Virus record (IMG/VR): IMGVR_UViG_3300040943_000159
Span: 1 to 27,373 of that record
DNA from: a virus
Strand: one strand, 5' to 3'
Length of the DNA stretch: 27,373 bases
The notes beneath the pieces are model-generated. The model saw nothing but the letters and a program-made list of their open reading frames with translations, searched no databases and was not told the origin of the DNA. Below are positions 13,237 to 20,800 of the stretch, piece after piece; the first letter of the stretch is position 1; each line of letters starts with the position of its first letter. The translations under genes and the position numbers were made by a program.

Positions 13237-13790
13237 TGTGGACCTCATACTACAACGCGGGCTTATCGAAGCAGGTGGTAAGGCAACTCCTGGCGGTGAT
13301 CAATCGCGACATTCAGGCGGCGCTGGATTTTGTCGCGGGCGTACCTGGGAGTTACGCGCCCTTCGCCGAGTACGATCTGGCGTCGCTTCCCGTGCAGCAG
13401 TTCCCAGCGCTTCTGCTGACTCCCGATACGCTGGCCGTCGAAGAACAGGCAAACTTTACCCTGCACCAGACCATCGGGCTCACCTGCGTCGTTACAGTGG
13501 CGCATCAGGACCGCAATGCCTTGGCCGAACTAATCCAGGATTACGTGCGTGCTTTCCGTGCAATTCTCGATTCGCTTTGGGAATTGACACCGGGCGATTT
13601 TCTGCTCACGAATCTTCCCTTGCCTTTTCCGCCTTTTCCGCAGGGCGCACTTTCGCCAGGATTGGCAAGCGGAAAACTCACTAGGCTTTTTGCCGAGCGC
13701 CATACCTTTGAGGAAATTCGCCGCGCAGCCCAAAGCGGGTTTGTTATGGCAGCAACGATGTCGATCCTGGCGGAGATCGAGGAAAACTAA
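13236..13790 (+). CDS. Tail terminator/completion-type protein (Mu gp37-like position)
   Basis: The product is 184 aa from ATG 13236, overlapping the upstream stop. It shows the alpha/beta pattern of tail terminators: N-terminal helix (QVVRQLLAVINRDIQAAL), strands (FPALLLTPDT, TIGLTCVVTVAHQD), long helix (ALAELIQDYVRAFRAILDSL) and C-terminal strands (GFVMAATMSILAEIEEN). These proteins cap the tail tube and join it to the head. An imperfect in-frame hairpin with TTTTCCGCC / GGCAAGCGGAAAA (13622-13675) encodes a Pro-rich loop. The assignment is by position and fold pattern, without a firm family match. Confidence 0.6.
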   Translation: MWTSYYNAGLSKQVVRQLLAVINRDIQAALDFVAGVPGSYAPFAEYDLASLPVQQFPALLLTPDTLAVEEQANFTLHQTIGLTCVVTVAHQDRNALAELIQDYVRAFRAILDSLWELTPGDFLLTNLPLPFPPFPQGALSPGLASGKLTRLFAERHTFEEIRRAAQSGFVMAATMSILAEIEEN

Positions 13791-13791
13791 T

Positions 13792-13914
13792 GAATCGGGT
13801 GAACGGGTGAATTATTTATGATTTGTGATTTCTGATTTGTAATTGGGCGTTTCACGCACCAATCACCAATCGCCAATCACAAATTGTCCGAACGATCACC
13901 CGATCACCCGATTG
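13792..13914 (+). repeat. Nested palindrome before tail tube gene
   Basis: The outer left arm (13792-13813) has GAATCGGGTGAACGGGTGAA. The inner left arm (13818-13846) has TGATTTGTGATTTCTGATTT. The inner right arm (13859-13885) has CCAATCACCAATCGCCAATC. The outer right arm (13894-13914) has GATCACCCGATCACCCGATT. It has the same concentric layout as 9471-9592. The outer arm's last base begins GAGGAG (13914-13919), the tube gene's ribosome site. Confidence 0.85.
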
Positions 13915-13924
13915 AGGAGAGAAC

Positions 13925-14713
13925 ATGGCTCCAAGTTTATCGCCGACAGCAATTCATCAAGGCCCGGGCCGGTTGTGGCTGTACGTGCCTGAACCTGCCC
14001 ACGGAAACCGGATGGTTATCGGGGCGGACGGTTCGCCCACGCAGGCCACCGGACTCGGGTCCTGGGCTGCAACGACTGCCTACGTGCTCAGCCAGATGAT
14101 CAAAGACGCGAACAACAATACAGAACTCTGCCTGGCGGCCGGGACTTCCGGCTCCTCCGCACCGTCCTGGCCCAGCGCTCCCGGCCCGGCCCTCAGCGAT
14201 GGAGGGGCTGCCTGGCTGTTTGTCGGGCCCTACGGCGCTTACTTTGCTGGTGCGACGGAGGGGGCGATCACTTCCACCATGACGCCCAAGTATCAAGAGA
14301 TTGCAGCCGACCAGGTGGCATCGCCCGTCGATGTCGTGATGACCTCCGATGCCTACGAGATTGACGTTACCATCAAGCAGTCGAATCTGGCCAACTTGAT
14401 CAGCTTCTTTCCTCCCGGCACCTTCTCGACGGGTACGGACGCCAACCAGCCTGCCGGTGCACAGGCGTATGAGCAGATCACTTTCGGAGGCATCATCCCG
14501 GTGCCCAAGTTCGGCGTCGCAGTAATCTCTCCGCGGCGAGACGCCACGGGCAAGTTCGTGGTCTCACACCTTTACCAAGCTTACCAGGCAGAGGCCGTCA
14601 AGCTTCCCTTCCAGCGCGGGAAAGAAACTACTTTCGGAGTGAAGTTCAAGGGTATCGCGGATTCCACCCGTCCGGCGGGGGACCAGGTGGGAATGGTGTG
14701 GAGACAAGTCTGA
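13925..14713 (+). CDS. Tail tube protein with inserted carbohydrate-binding-like module
   Basis: The product is 262 aa. The tube body is residues 1-38 and 105-262: beta pattern with GATEGAITSTMTPKYQEIAADQVASPVDVVMTSDAYEIDVTIKQSNLANLISFFP, then VPKFGVAVISPRRDATGKFVVSHLYQAYQAEAVKLPFQRGKETTFGVKFKGIAD. This is the usual 'D....P.d...t.e...i...l.e......l' signature of siphophage tube subunits. Residues about 44-104 (GSWAATTAYVLSQMI..CLAAGTSGSSAPSWP..LSDGGAAWLFVGP) form a small module with the 'W.A.TAY..G....Y.C..AGTSG...P.WP......DG...W' signature found in many phage surface proteins. It would project from the tube. GAGGAG (13914-13919) is the ribosome site. Confidence 0.7.
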   Translation: MAPSLSPTAIHQGPGRLWLYVPEPAHGNRMVIGADGSPTQATGLGSWAATTAYVLSQMIKDANNNTELCLAAGTSGSSAPSWPSAPGPALSDGGAAWLFVGPYGAYFAGATEGAITSTMTPKYQEIAADQVASPVDVVMTSDAYEIDVTIKQSNLANLISFFPPGTFSTGTDANQPAGAQAYEQITFGGIIPVPKFGVAVISPRRDATGKFVVSHLYQAYQAEAVKLPFQRGKETTFGVKFKGIADSTRPAGDQVGMVWRQV

Positions 14714-14838
14714 CCGATGATCGGTTGATTCGGTGAAGGGGTGATTGGGTGAACGGTAGTCGACTTCGATTTTCCCCGTTGCGATCGGGACAATCGATTG
14801 CTTCGCTCGCTCTCGCCCTGACACCGGCCAGCGGATCG
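14714..14838 (+). repeat. Degenerate GATTGGGTGA array and hairpin spacer
   Basis: Degenerate units GATCGGTTGATTCGGTGAAG and GGGTGATTGGGTGAACGG form a left arm (14717-14757). A partial answer (CGATCGGGACAATCGATTG; GGATCGGGAGG) follows. The array is less regular than others and is probably decayed. Confidence 0.5.
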
Positions 14839-14852
14839 GGAGGATGGAAACA

Positions 14853-15035
14853 ATGAAGGTCCAAGTGGATGAGCTGAGTATTTTCATTGGCCTCGATGGG
14901 CTGGCGCAGGCGAAGCCTCCCCAGGCCGCAGTAGTGGAAGAACTCGTCACAGTGGCGACGGCAGAAGCCATCCTTCGGGCGCTTCAAGCCGAGTGTTGGG
15001 AGGATGAACTGAAGTTATATCGGCTGCTGAATTGA
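14853..15035 (+). CDS. Small acidic protein between tube and chaperone genes
   Basis: The product is 60 aa from ATG 14853, spaced well from GGGAGG (14838-14843); an in-frame ATG at 14844 is too close to that site. KVQVDELSIFIGLDGL is strand-like and VATAEAILRALQAECWEDELKLYRLL is helical. No family was recognised. A tail-assembly accessory role is suggested only by position. Confidence 0.45.
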   Translation: MKVQVDELSIFIGLDGLAQAKPPQAAVVEELVTVATAEAILRALQAECWEDELKLYRLLN

Positions 15036-15040
15036 CGGTT

Positions 15041-15285
15041 TGAACAGCTCGTGTCCTGAGTCAGAAGTTCGTCAAGAGAGTTTTTCTTATGTGCGACCGC
15101 TTCTTAGAGCCCCTTCAGGGGCGGCATAGAGTAGCCCAGGGCGTGAGCCCTGGGTCAGATGGCCCTCGCCCCGTCCGTCGGTTGACGGACTACAGTCTGC
15201 CGCCCGTCCACTGGCGGGCTGAATTCTTCAACGAACTTCTAACTCGGGGCACCAGAAATGACAAGAGTTTTTCCCGATCACGGGT
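15041..15285 (+). repeat. Multi-hairpin island, non-coding
   Basis: In order: GCCCCTTCAGGGGC (15109-15122), CCCAGGGC-GTGA-GCCCTGGG (15135-15154), GTCCGTCGGTTGACGGAC (15173-15190) and CCCGTCCACTGGCGGG. These are flanked by AGTTCGTCAAGAGAGTTTTT (15066-15085) and a reversed GAACTTCTAACTCGGG. No gene is credible. From memory, the GCCCC..GGGGC plus CCCAGGGCGTGAGCCCTGGG pair is a frequent dispersed element in Acidobacteriota. Confidence 0.6.
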
Positions 15286-15304
15286 TTCTCGATGGTAGGT
15301 TGCT

Positions 15305-15790
15305 ATGACAACTGGAAACGGAATCGCAACGGCCGCTGACTTCCGCAAGCTGGCCGAAGAGAGTGCCTTCGAAGAAGCAAGGCGCGTGGTATTACCCGTG
15401 AGTGGTTACGCGGTGATGCTTCGACGACCCACAAAGTTCTATTGGGCGTTGCGCCGCAGCGGGTGGCCTCCGGAGTTACGCGAGAAGCTGGATCTGGTCG
15501 GCGTCGGTGTGCGGACGGACCTGACCGCCGAGGAAACACTTTTGCTTGTTCACGAGGACCGGCAGATGCTCTGTGAGGCCTTCGTTGACCCGAAGCCCTC
15601 TCTCGAGCCAGGCGCAACGCAGTTCGATCCCAACTGGCTCCCTGGAGAGGACGCGGAGTTTATTTTGAAGTACCTGCGAGGCCAGGTCCTGGCAAACGGC
15701 CAGGATCTGGAGTCCTTTCCTCGCGTCGAGTCGGGACTTATTGAGGGAAGCGGCTGCGATGGGACGGATGTACGGCAAAACACCGAGTGA
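15305..15790 (+). CDS. Tail assembly chaperone, upstream frame (G-like)
   Basis: The product is 161 aa. Support: ADFRKLAEESAFEEARRVVLPVSGYAVMLRRPTKFYWALRRSGWPPELREKL, then DLTAEETLLLVHEDRQMLCEAFVDPKPSLEP and EDAEFILKYLRGQV. This is the general layout of gpG-type chaperones, which coat the tape measure during tail assembly, and it lies between tube and tape-measure genes as expected. From about residue 140 on the sequence no longer looks conserved, while the overlapping frame (15669-15908) does. This fits a G/GT programmed frameshift. The ribosome site is weak (AGG). Confidence 0.7.
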   Translation: MTTGNGIATAADFRKLAEESAFEEARRVVLPVSGYAVMLRRPTKFYWALRRSGWPPELREKLDLVGVGVRTDLTAEETLLLVHEDRQMLCEAFVDPKPSLEPGATQFDPNWLPGEDAEFILKYLRGQVLANGQDLESFPRVESGLIEGSGCDGTDVRQNTE

Positions 15791-15908
15791 GATGCTTTTC
15801 CAGGCCGTGGCACATTGGAGAATTGACGAAGCCGCCACGCAGACGCTGGTATCCGCAGATGACACGGATCGCGCAGATGAGAGAAAGGCCAAGAACATCT
15901 TTTGGTGA
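15759..15908 (+). CDS. Tail assembly chaperone, downstream frame (T-like), short overlapping gene
   Basis: The product is 49 aa if started at ATG 15759: MGRMYGKTPSEMLFQAVAHWR, then IDEAATQTLVSADDTDRADERKAKNIFW. The frame is open from 15669 and upstream reads SRDLLREAAAMGRMYGKTPSEM, protein-like. It overlaps the G-like gene in the +1/-2 frame. Mu is known for a -2 shift at this place, whereas most phages use -1. It could be made by frameshift as a G-T fusion (about 190 aa) or from its own start (GAGGG at 15743-15747, loosely spaced). No clear slippery heptamer was identified. Confidence 0.55.
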   Translation: MGRMYGKTPSEMLFQAVAHWRIDEAATQTLVSADDTDRADERKAKNIFW

Positions 15909-16124
15909 GTTTGTCAGTTGTCAGTCGTCAGCTCTCAGTAAGAACCGCTTTCTGGGAACCGACGACCGTGACGGATCGATGGTCCTTGAAGCGACCCCTC
16001 ACCCGTCCCCGTCAGCTGACGGGCTGATGAACGCGCCGGCAGCGGGACACCCTCTCCCCAGGGAGAGGGCGCGGAATTCTAGGTTTTGAACTGAAAACTT
16101 ATAACTGAGAACCGAGAACTGAAA
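15909..16124 (+). repeat. Spacer: TCAGTTGTCAG/AACTGAGAACC inverted array with inner palindromes
   Basis: The left arm GTCAGTTGTCAGTCGTCAGC (15914 onward) is answered 150 nt later by AACTGAGAACCGAGAACTGA (16103-16122). Inside are a 16-bp perfect palindrome CCCGTCAGCTGACGGG (16008-16023) and CCCTCTCCC-CA-GGGAGAGGG (16050-16069). The right arm touches the tape-measure ATG and leaves no ribosome site. Confidence 0.7.
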
Positions 16125-16928
16125 ATGGCCACTGACAAATCCAAAGGCAGGGGAAGCGCGCCGGGCACAACGGGAACGCGGTCAAACTCGATGGTCGACC
16201 TGAATCGGGAGATCGTCGCGCCACTTCAAGAGTTCGATAGTCTGGCCCGGCAGGTTTCCGAGGATATGACAAACCAACTGGCGCCGAGCATGCAGACTTG
16301 GGCGAGCGAAGCGACGCAGTCGATCAACGCGGCTCAAAGCGCCATGCAGAACTTTCAGATGGTAGCCAGCGGGGCATTCATGGCTACCGCCGATGCCATG
16401 ACGGCGGCGGGGATCGCAGCTTCAGTCTACGGAGATAATGTCGGCAAAGCGATGGAACAGGCCGCGAAGGCCGCCCTGGCCTCCGTTTCGGAGCAGGCGG
16501 GCGTCAACGCGCTTAATGCTTTGGCGCAGGGTCTTTGGTTTCTCGCACAATCAATCTTCTTCGGTGATCCCGACGCGGCGGCGGCGGCGGCCACAGATTT
16601 TGAAGCGGCGGCGGAGTGGGGCGCCATTGCCGGAGTGGCAGGCGCAGCGGCCGCGGCGATGCCTGGAGGCAAAAGCGCCAGCACCAACCGCGAGTCAGCC
16701 AGCCGCTCCAGTGGGGGCGGATATGGAAGCACTCCGCAAATGGGAACCTACGGTCTTGCCCCAGGCGCGGCCGGCGCGCTGAATCCCCCTAGCGGCAACC
16801 TGACTGTCATGGTGGTAGGTGATGCGCAAGCCGGCCAATGGCTCGCCACCACGCTGAACACGGCTGTGCAGCGTGGCGTGCCGCTGAACGCCACAACGGT
16901 GCAGAAGTCACCGTATGCGGCGGGTTGA
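16125..16928 (+). CDS. Short tape-measure protein
   Basis: The product is 267 aa, very short for a tape measure. Residues 25-130 are continuous helix (EFDSLARQVSEDMTNQLAPSMQTWASEATQSINAAQ...). The segment AAKAALASVSEQAGVNALNALAQGLWFLAQSIFFGDPDAAAAAATDFEAAAEWGAIAGVAGAAAAAMPGG matches the hydrophobic, Ala-rich C-terminal end of many tape-measure proteins. A Gly/Ser linker and a small C-terminal domain (NLTVMVVGDAQAGQWLATTLNTAVQRG) follow. At the usual about 0.15 nm per residue the tail would be about 40 nm. The alternative is a remnant whose N-terminal part was lost. There is no Shine-Dalgarno sequence. Confidence 0.65.
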   Translation: MATDKSKGRGSAPGTTGTRSNSMVDLNREIVAPLQEFDSLARQVSEDMTNQLAPSMQTWASEATQSINAAQSAMQNFQMVASGAFMATADAMTAAGIAASVYGDNVGKAMEQAAKAALASVSEQAGVNALNALAQGLWFLAQSIFFGDPDAAAAAATDFEAAAEWGAIAGVAGAAAAAMPGGKSASTNRESASRSSGGGYGSTPQMGTYGLAPGAAGALNPPSGNLTVMVVGDAQAGQWLATTLNTAVQRGVPLNATTVQKSPYAAG

Positions 16929-16929
16929 G

Positions 16930-17049
16930 GGAAAGGTTCAAGGATGAAGGCTAAAGGCTGAAAAAGGAAGGACAAAACGTGAAAGAGCAAGGACGGAGGC
17001 AAGGCCAAGAGGGCGGTCTCTAGACTTTATCCTTCACACTTTAGACTTT
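16930..17049 (+). repeat. AAGGATGAAGGCTAAAGG / CTTTATCCTTCACACTTTAG array
   Basis: The left arm (16932-16975) has AAGG-rich units such as AAGGCTAAAGGCTGAAAAAG. The right arm (17021-17049) is TTTATCCTTCACACTTTAGA followed by CTTTATG. The right arm ends at the next start codon with no ribosome site. Confidence 0.6.
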
Positions 17050-17433
17050 ATGGCATACCCACAGATTATTTACGATCCGGGAATCGGCCCAGTGACTCTG
17101 GCGTTTCTGCATCCCCCACGTAAGGTACCGGCTTACGATTACAGCGCGGTCCGGCACGATAACATTTCGAGCGCCGGTGTGCGCGAGGCCGTGCTTGAAC
17201 GGATTGACACCTTCCTCGAGTTGGAAATGGAGTGGGTAACCGTCGGCGCAGACGTACAGGCTTGGAATCAGTTCATGCAATTTGCGCTCAGCGGCGGGCA
17301 GTTCGGCTACTATCCGGACGCCTCCCAGCCGGCATTTACCAACTACTGGCTCGAGGACACCAATTGGACGGCGGGCTATAAAGCGCCGGGACAGTATTCT
17401 TTTAAGTTGAAGTTCAGGCAAGTGGTCACATGA
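17050..17433 (+). CDS. Distal tail protein, function unknown
   Basis: The product is 127 aa. Mixed alpha/beta: VTLAFLHPPRKVPAYDYSAVRHDNISSAGVREAVLERIDTFLELEMEWVTVGADVQAWNQFMQFALSGGQFGYYPD and KAPGQYSFKLKFRQVV. The phrase 'R.....S.SG..E.v..R....l...m..v......W..F...A..G..F.Y.PD' resembles tail-tip adaptor proteins that follow tape measures. It probably joins tube and hub. The leader is a repeat arm. Confidence 0.6.
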   Translation: MAYPQIIYDPGIGPVTLAFLHPPRKVPAYDYSAVRHDNISSAGVREAVLERIDTFLELEMEWVTVGADVQAWNQFMQFALSGGQFGYYPDASQPAFTNYWLEDTNWTAGYKAPGQYSFKLKFRQVVT

Positions 17434-17588
17434 ATCCGGTGATCGGGAGATCGGGTGACTGGATGAATGGCCGAAAATCGAAATTCGAAACTCGAAATTC
17501 GCCGTTACGGACTTCCGATTTTCGAGTTTCGAATTTCGAGTATCGGGTTTTGCGTTCATCCGATCACCCGATCTCCCGATCACCCGAT
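17434..17588 (+). repeat. Nested palindrome: GATCGGGTG family enclosing TCGAAATT family
   Basis: The outer arms 17434-17467 and 17555-17588 match in about 31 of 34 positions as reverse complements. The inner arms 17471-17501 and 17515-17547 share a 20-nt perfect reverse-complement match (TCGAAATTCGAAACTCGAAA). The whole element can fold into a single stem of more than 60 bp with a small loop. This is the clearest example of the concentric architecture. Confidence 0.9.
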
Positions 17589-17602
17589 CTTCGGACGAAG
17601 TT

Positions 17603-17785
17603 ATGATTCAAGGAAACCAAACTTGGGCGCAAGCCTTGGCGCAAGCGCAGAAGCAGCCCTACTACTTAGTCGAGATTCCGGACTTCGCCATCGCCATCGC
17701 GAGCTTTTCTGTAACGGCTAACGTCGCGATAACCCTCAGCGGGTATGGTGTCACGCTGTACGGCGTTGGCGGTTACGGAACGTAG
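17603..17785 (+). CDS. Short N-terminal hub-like fragment
   Basis: The product is 60 aa. TWAQALAQAQKQPYYLVEIPDFAIAIASFSVTAN resembles the beginning of siphophage hub proteins ('..P.YL.EIPD...IASF'), normally continued by 'YL.IP.G..Q.VN.L.G.SSLG...I..IDP'. That continuation occurs here about 965 residues into the next gene. The fragment ends with GYGVTLYGVGGYGT, echoed as GYGVGLYGIAPYGT near residue 650 of the next protein. It may be a remnant split from the hub gene by insertion, or a small gene in its own right. It is preceded by repeat DNA and has a weak ribosome site. Confidence 0.5.
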   Translation: MIQGNQTWAQALAQAQKQPYYLVEIPDFAIAIASFSVTANVAITLSGYGVTLYGVGGYGT

Positions 17786-17877
17786 AAAGGATTAAGGATT
17801 CGGGATTCAGGATTCAAACGGAGAACTCACTTGGTTCCTGCTGAATCCCGAATCCTGGATGCTAAATCCTGGATTTA
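17786..17877 (+). repeat. GGATTCAGG/CCTGAATCC inverted array before hub gene
   Basis: The left arm (17786-17816) has AAGGATTCGGGATTCAGGAT. The right arm (17837-17877) has CTGAATCCCGAATCCTGGAT and AAATCCTGGATTTAG. It ends 4 nt before the hub ATG, leaving no ribosome site. Confidence 0.8.
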
Positions 17878-17881
17878 GAAA

Positions 17882-20800
17882 ATGGCAACGGTCTCACAAT
17901 ATTATCCAGGCGATCTTTACGGCGACGTTGCCCAGTCGCTCGCCTGGCTCTATGCGCAGCAGGAAAAGCTGGTTCAAGGTTGGGACGCGAACGCGCTGGA
18001 GACCGGCTTTCCAGTAACCGCATGGCCGGGCGCCCCATGCGTCCCGACGACCCCGCCCTTTATCGAATGCGGCATTGTTTCGCAGAATGACCTAAGTCAG
18101 TTTGCGCAGACCGCTTGCGAGACCATCGTCATGATCCCGCCCACCATATTAATGCTGGGGATGGACGACCAGCTTGGTCCGGACGGTTGCCCTATTGACC
18201 TCTCGCCCATCCCACTTCCTTACGGGCCCCTTTTACCGCCAGTGCTTCCTGTCACGGCTGTCGAGATCAGCGCCTATTACCAGCAAATGTGTGCTGACAG
18301 CCCCAATGGCTGCGTGATCAACGGCGTCACTTATCCAGTGCTGCCGGGGCTGACGATCAACGGCTACCTGTTCAACCCCCAGCAAGTGATGACGAACTAT
18401 CGCATCGACCTCTTCGCTCAAACAGACATCTTTTATTACCAGGGATCAGCGGTCGGTACTGGCCCTTACACGTCAGGGCCGCTGGAAGGGCAATACCCCG
18501 CACCTTCGCAATTTCAATCGCTTCTGGTCCAGCAAGGACTTTACGGTTATTGGGGCGCGCAGGTGCCCTATCCGGGACTGATCATCGCGGTGCTCTACCC
18601 AACCAGCGTCCCACAGCCGGCGCCGGGCTGGTCGGGCGCATCCCTGCCAGCCGGCTGGCTGTGCCACTCGAATACAGGAGTTGGCTATAAGCTGACAGAT
18701 TATTTCGCGCGAATCTACGCCAAGACGGACGTTGAATACCTCCAGGAAGATAACATCCCGATTATCGTACAGGACGATTACCACGCCCGCTGTGGCTCGA
18801 GTCATCCGCTTAATCCCGGCACGCCAACCGTGCACGTGATGTACAACGATCCTGTGAAGGGTCCCACACAGGTTTGCACTTCGCTCGCGGCCGACTGGGC
18901 ATTCCCCACCTTGCCGCTCAGCTATGTTGTTCCCACGTCCGACCCGCTCTACCTCCCCGATCCCACGATAACCAACGGGGCCGCCCTCCAAAACCGCAGC
19001 TGCATCTACGATTGCGCGCTGGCGATCATCGCGTTCACGGCCTCGGGGAACTTTGTGGCAGCGGCGCGCATCATCGAGCAGCTTGAAGAAATTCTGGACA
19101 CCCCCGGCTATCTGCCCGTGATTATCTTCGAGAATGGTGAAGACGGACACTCGACGACGCGCTGGACGAAGAGCAACCCCGCAGATTCAGTAACTGATAT
19201 AAACGATCCCACGCAGCCGCCATACGGTGACGGTTTGGTGGTGGATTTCCACGCGTTGTCTGCCAATGACACCTTCACTTACTGCGGCACTGGACTACCA
19301 GATATCACGGACACACAGGTCCAGTTCCAGCACAAAGAAGTCCAGGCCGTCACCTTTAATTTTGCCATCGGCGTCACCACGGCCGCGGGAAAGGTGACGA
19401 GTGTCCAGGTAACCTCAGGGACTCCGGCGCCGGCGGTTCTGAACGGAACCGTGATCACCATCGCCGTCGGTCCAGGGAGCGGCATCTACCGTTTCGAACT
19501 GGTGAACGTGGCCGGCGTGGTCTCGACACTCGCCGGTGACACGCTCACTTCGATCAATAGTTTTGTGGTTGCGCTGACGGCGGCGGGCGATATGTACTTC
19601 GATAACTTCTCCGCCGGAAATGTCCTAACGGCCAATTCTCTCGCCTTCAGTTACGACACTTACAACGGCCTAGCGGATCAGGCTTACATCCGTGCCGGGG
19701 CCATGGCATGGGTGTGCTATGCCTACTGCATCTACATGCAGCTCACCCAAGATTACAGCCCGGCTCTCTATCTCCAGCGCATGCTCGAATTCCTTATGAC
19801 CCTTCAATCCACCACCGGAGGCGGTTACGGAGTGGGGTTGTACGGCATTGCTCCATATGGGACCGGGGATATCACCGGCGGTCTCTTTTACCTTGGCTTT
19901 GGCACCTATGTCAATCCCGGGTATCAGTTCGTGCCTGGCATTCAGTGTCGCGTCTCGACCGAACACCAGATCGACCTCTATTTTGCTTTCCAGCGCAGCG
20001 CCGCAACGCTGCCCACTGCAGCGATTCAGCTTCAGAAAACCGGCACACTCACTCCGGCTCAGGCCGCAGCGCTGAATGCCACGGCAGCGCAGGTTGCCCT
20101 CGCGTCGAACACCATCGCCACAAACGTTGTTGGCAACCTCTATATTCCCCCCAGCAACGGCGTGCCCGGCCACTTTGCTCAGGGAGCCGGAACTGATGCC
20201 GCCCCGCCTGCGGGCCTCGACACCAGCCAGGCATGCGATGCCGCGGGCACTTGGGCTGCGCTTTTCTGCCACGCCATCGGGCGTGACGACTTGGCACTCG
20301 AATGTCTCGAGTTCGTCGATCAGAACTTCCGGCTTCAGAATCAGCAGATACAGTTATCCTCGGCGACTAATTCCTATAACGAAACTTACCAGCAGCTAAC
20401 CCCGTTCAGTGGATTCAAGTTTTTCAACGATTCTCCGGGAGGCTATTCGGGCTCACCTCTGAGCGTCTCGCAAGAACAGAGTTGGAGCATGCTTCTGGCT
20501 TTGCTGACTCTGTACAATGTCTCAGGGGTATCCAGTTATTTTGCGGGCGTCTACGGCAGCCTCGACGCCTACCTCACCACGCTGATCACCAGCCAGCGCA
20601 CCATGCGTTCCACCACCGGCGATGGCTCGCTGCTGATGTATTCCCTGGCCTCGCGCGACTTACCTTATGAGTTCGAGGTCTGGCCGGCCTTCACTGCCAC
20701 AGCATGGTTTTATCTTGTCGCGACGCATCCTGGCTTGCTTCTCACTTTGGGTAATACTCCAACCATTATTCCTTACCTTCAAATCCCCCAGGGGGCAAGC

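Noticed and set aside
13884-14099. 71-aa ORF overlapping the tail tube start
   Set aside because: It begins in an array and shadows the well-supported tube gene in another frame.
15089-15298. 69-aa + strand ORF between tail genes
   Set aside because: It runs through the multi-hairpin island; the sequence is a translation of dispersed palindromes, not a protein.
16050-16069. Terminator CCCTCTCCC/GGGAGAGGG
   Set aside because: A 2-nt loop is too small, no T-run follows, and the tape-measure gene lies just downstream.
15787-16089. 100-aa + strand ORF after the chaperone
   Set aside because: It overlaps the more protein-like 15759-15908 frame and then reads through repeat DNA.
13925-17433. Contractile (Mu-type myovirus) tail
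   Set aside because: No sheath gene and no baseplate wedge, lysozyme or gpP/gpV-like sequence is seen; the tube-type gene leads directly to the chaperone and tape-measure genes.
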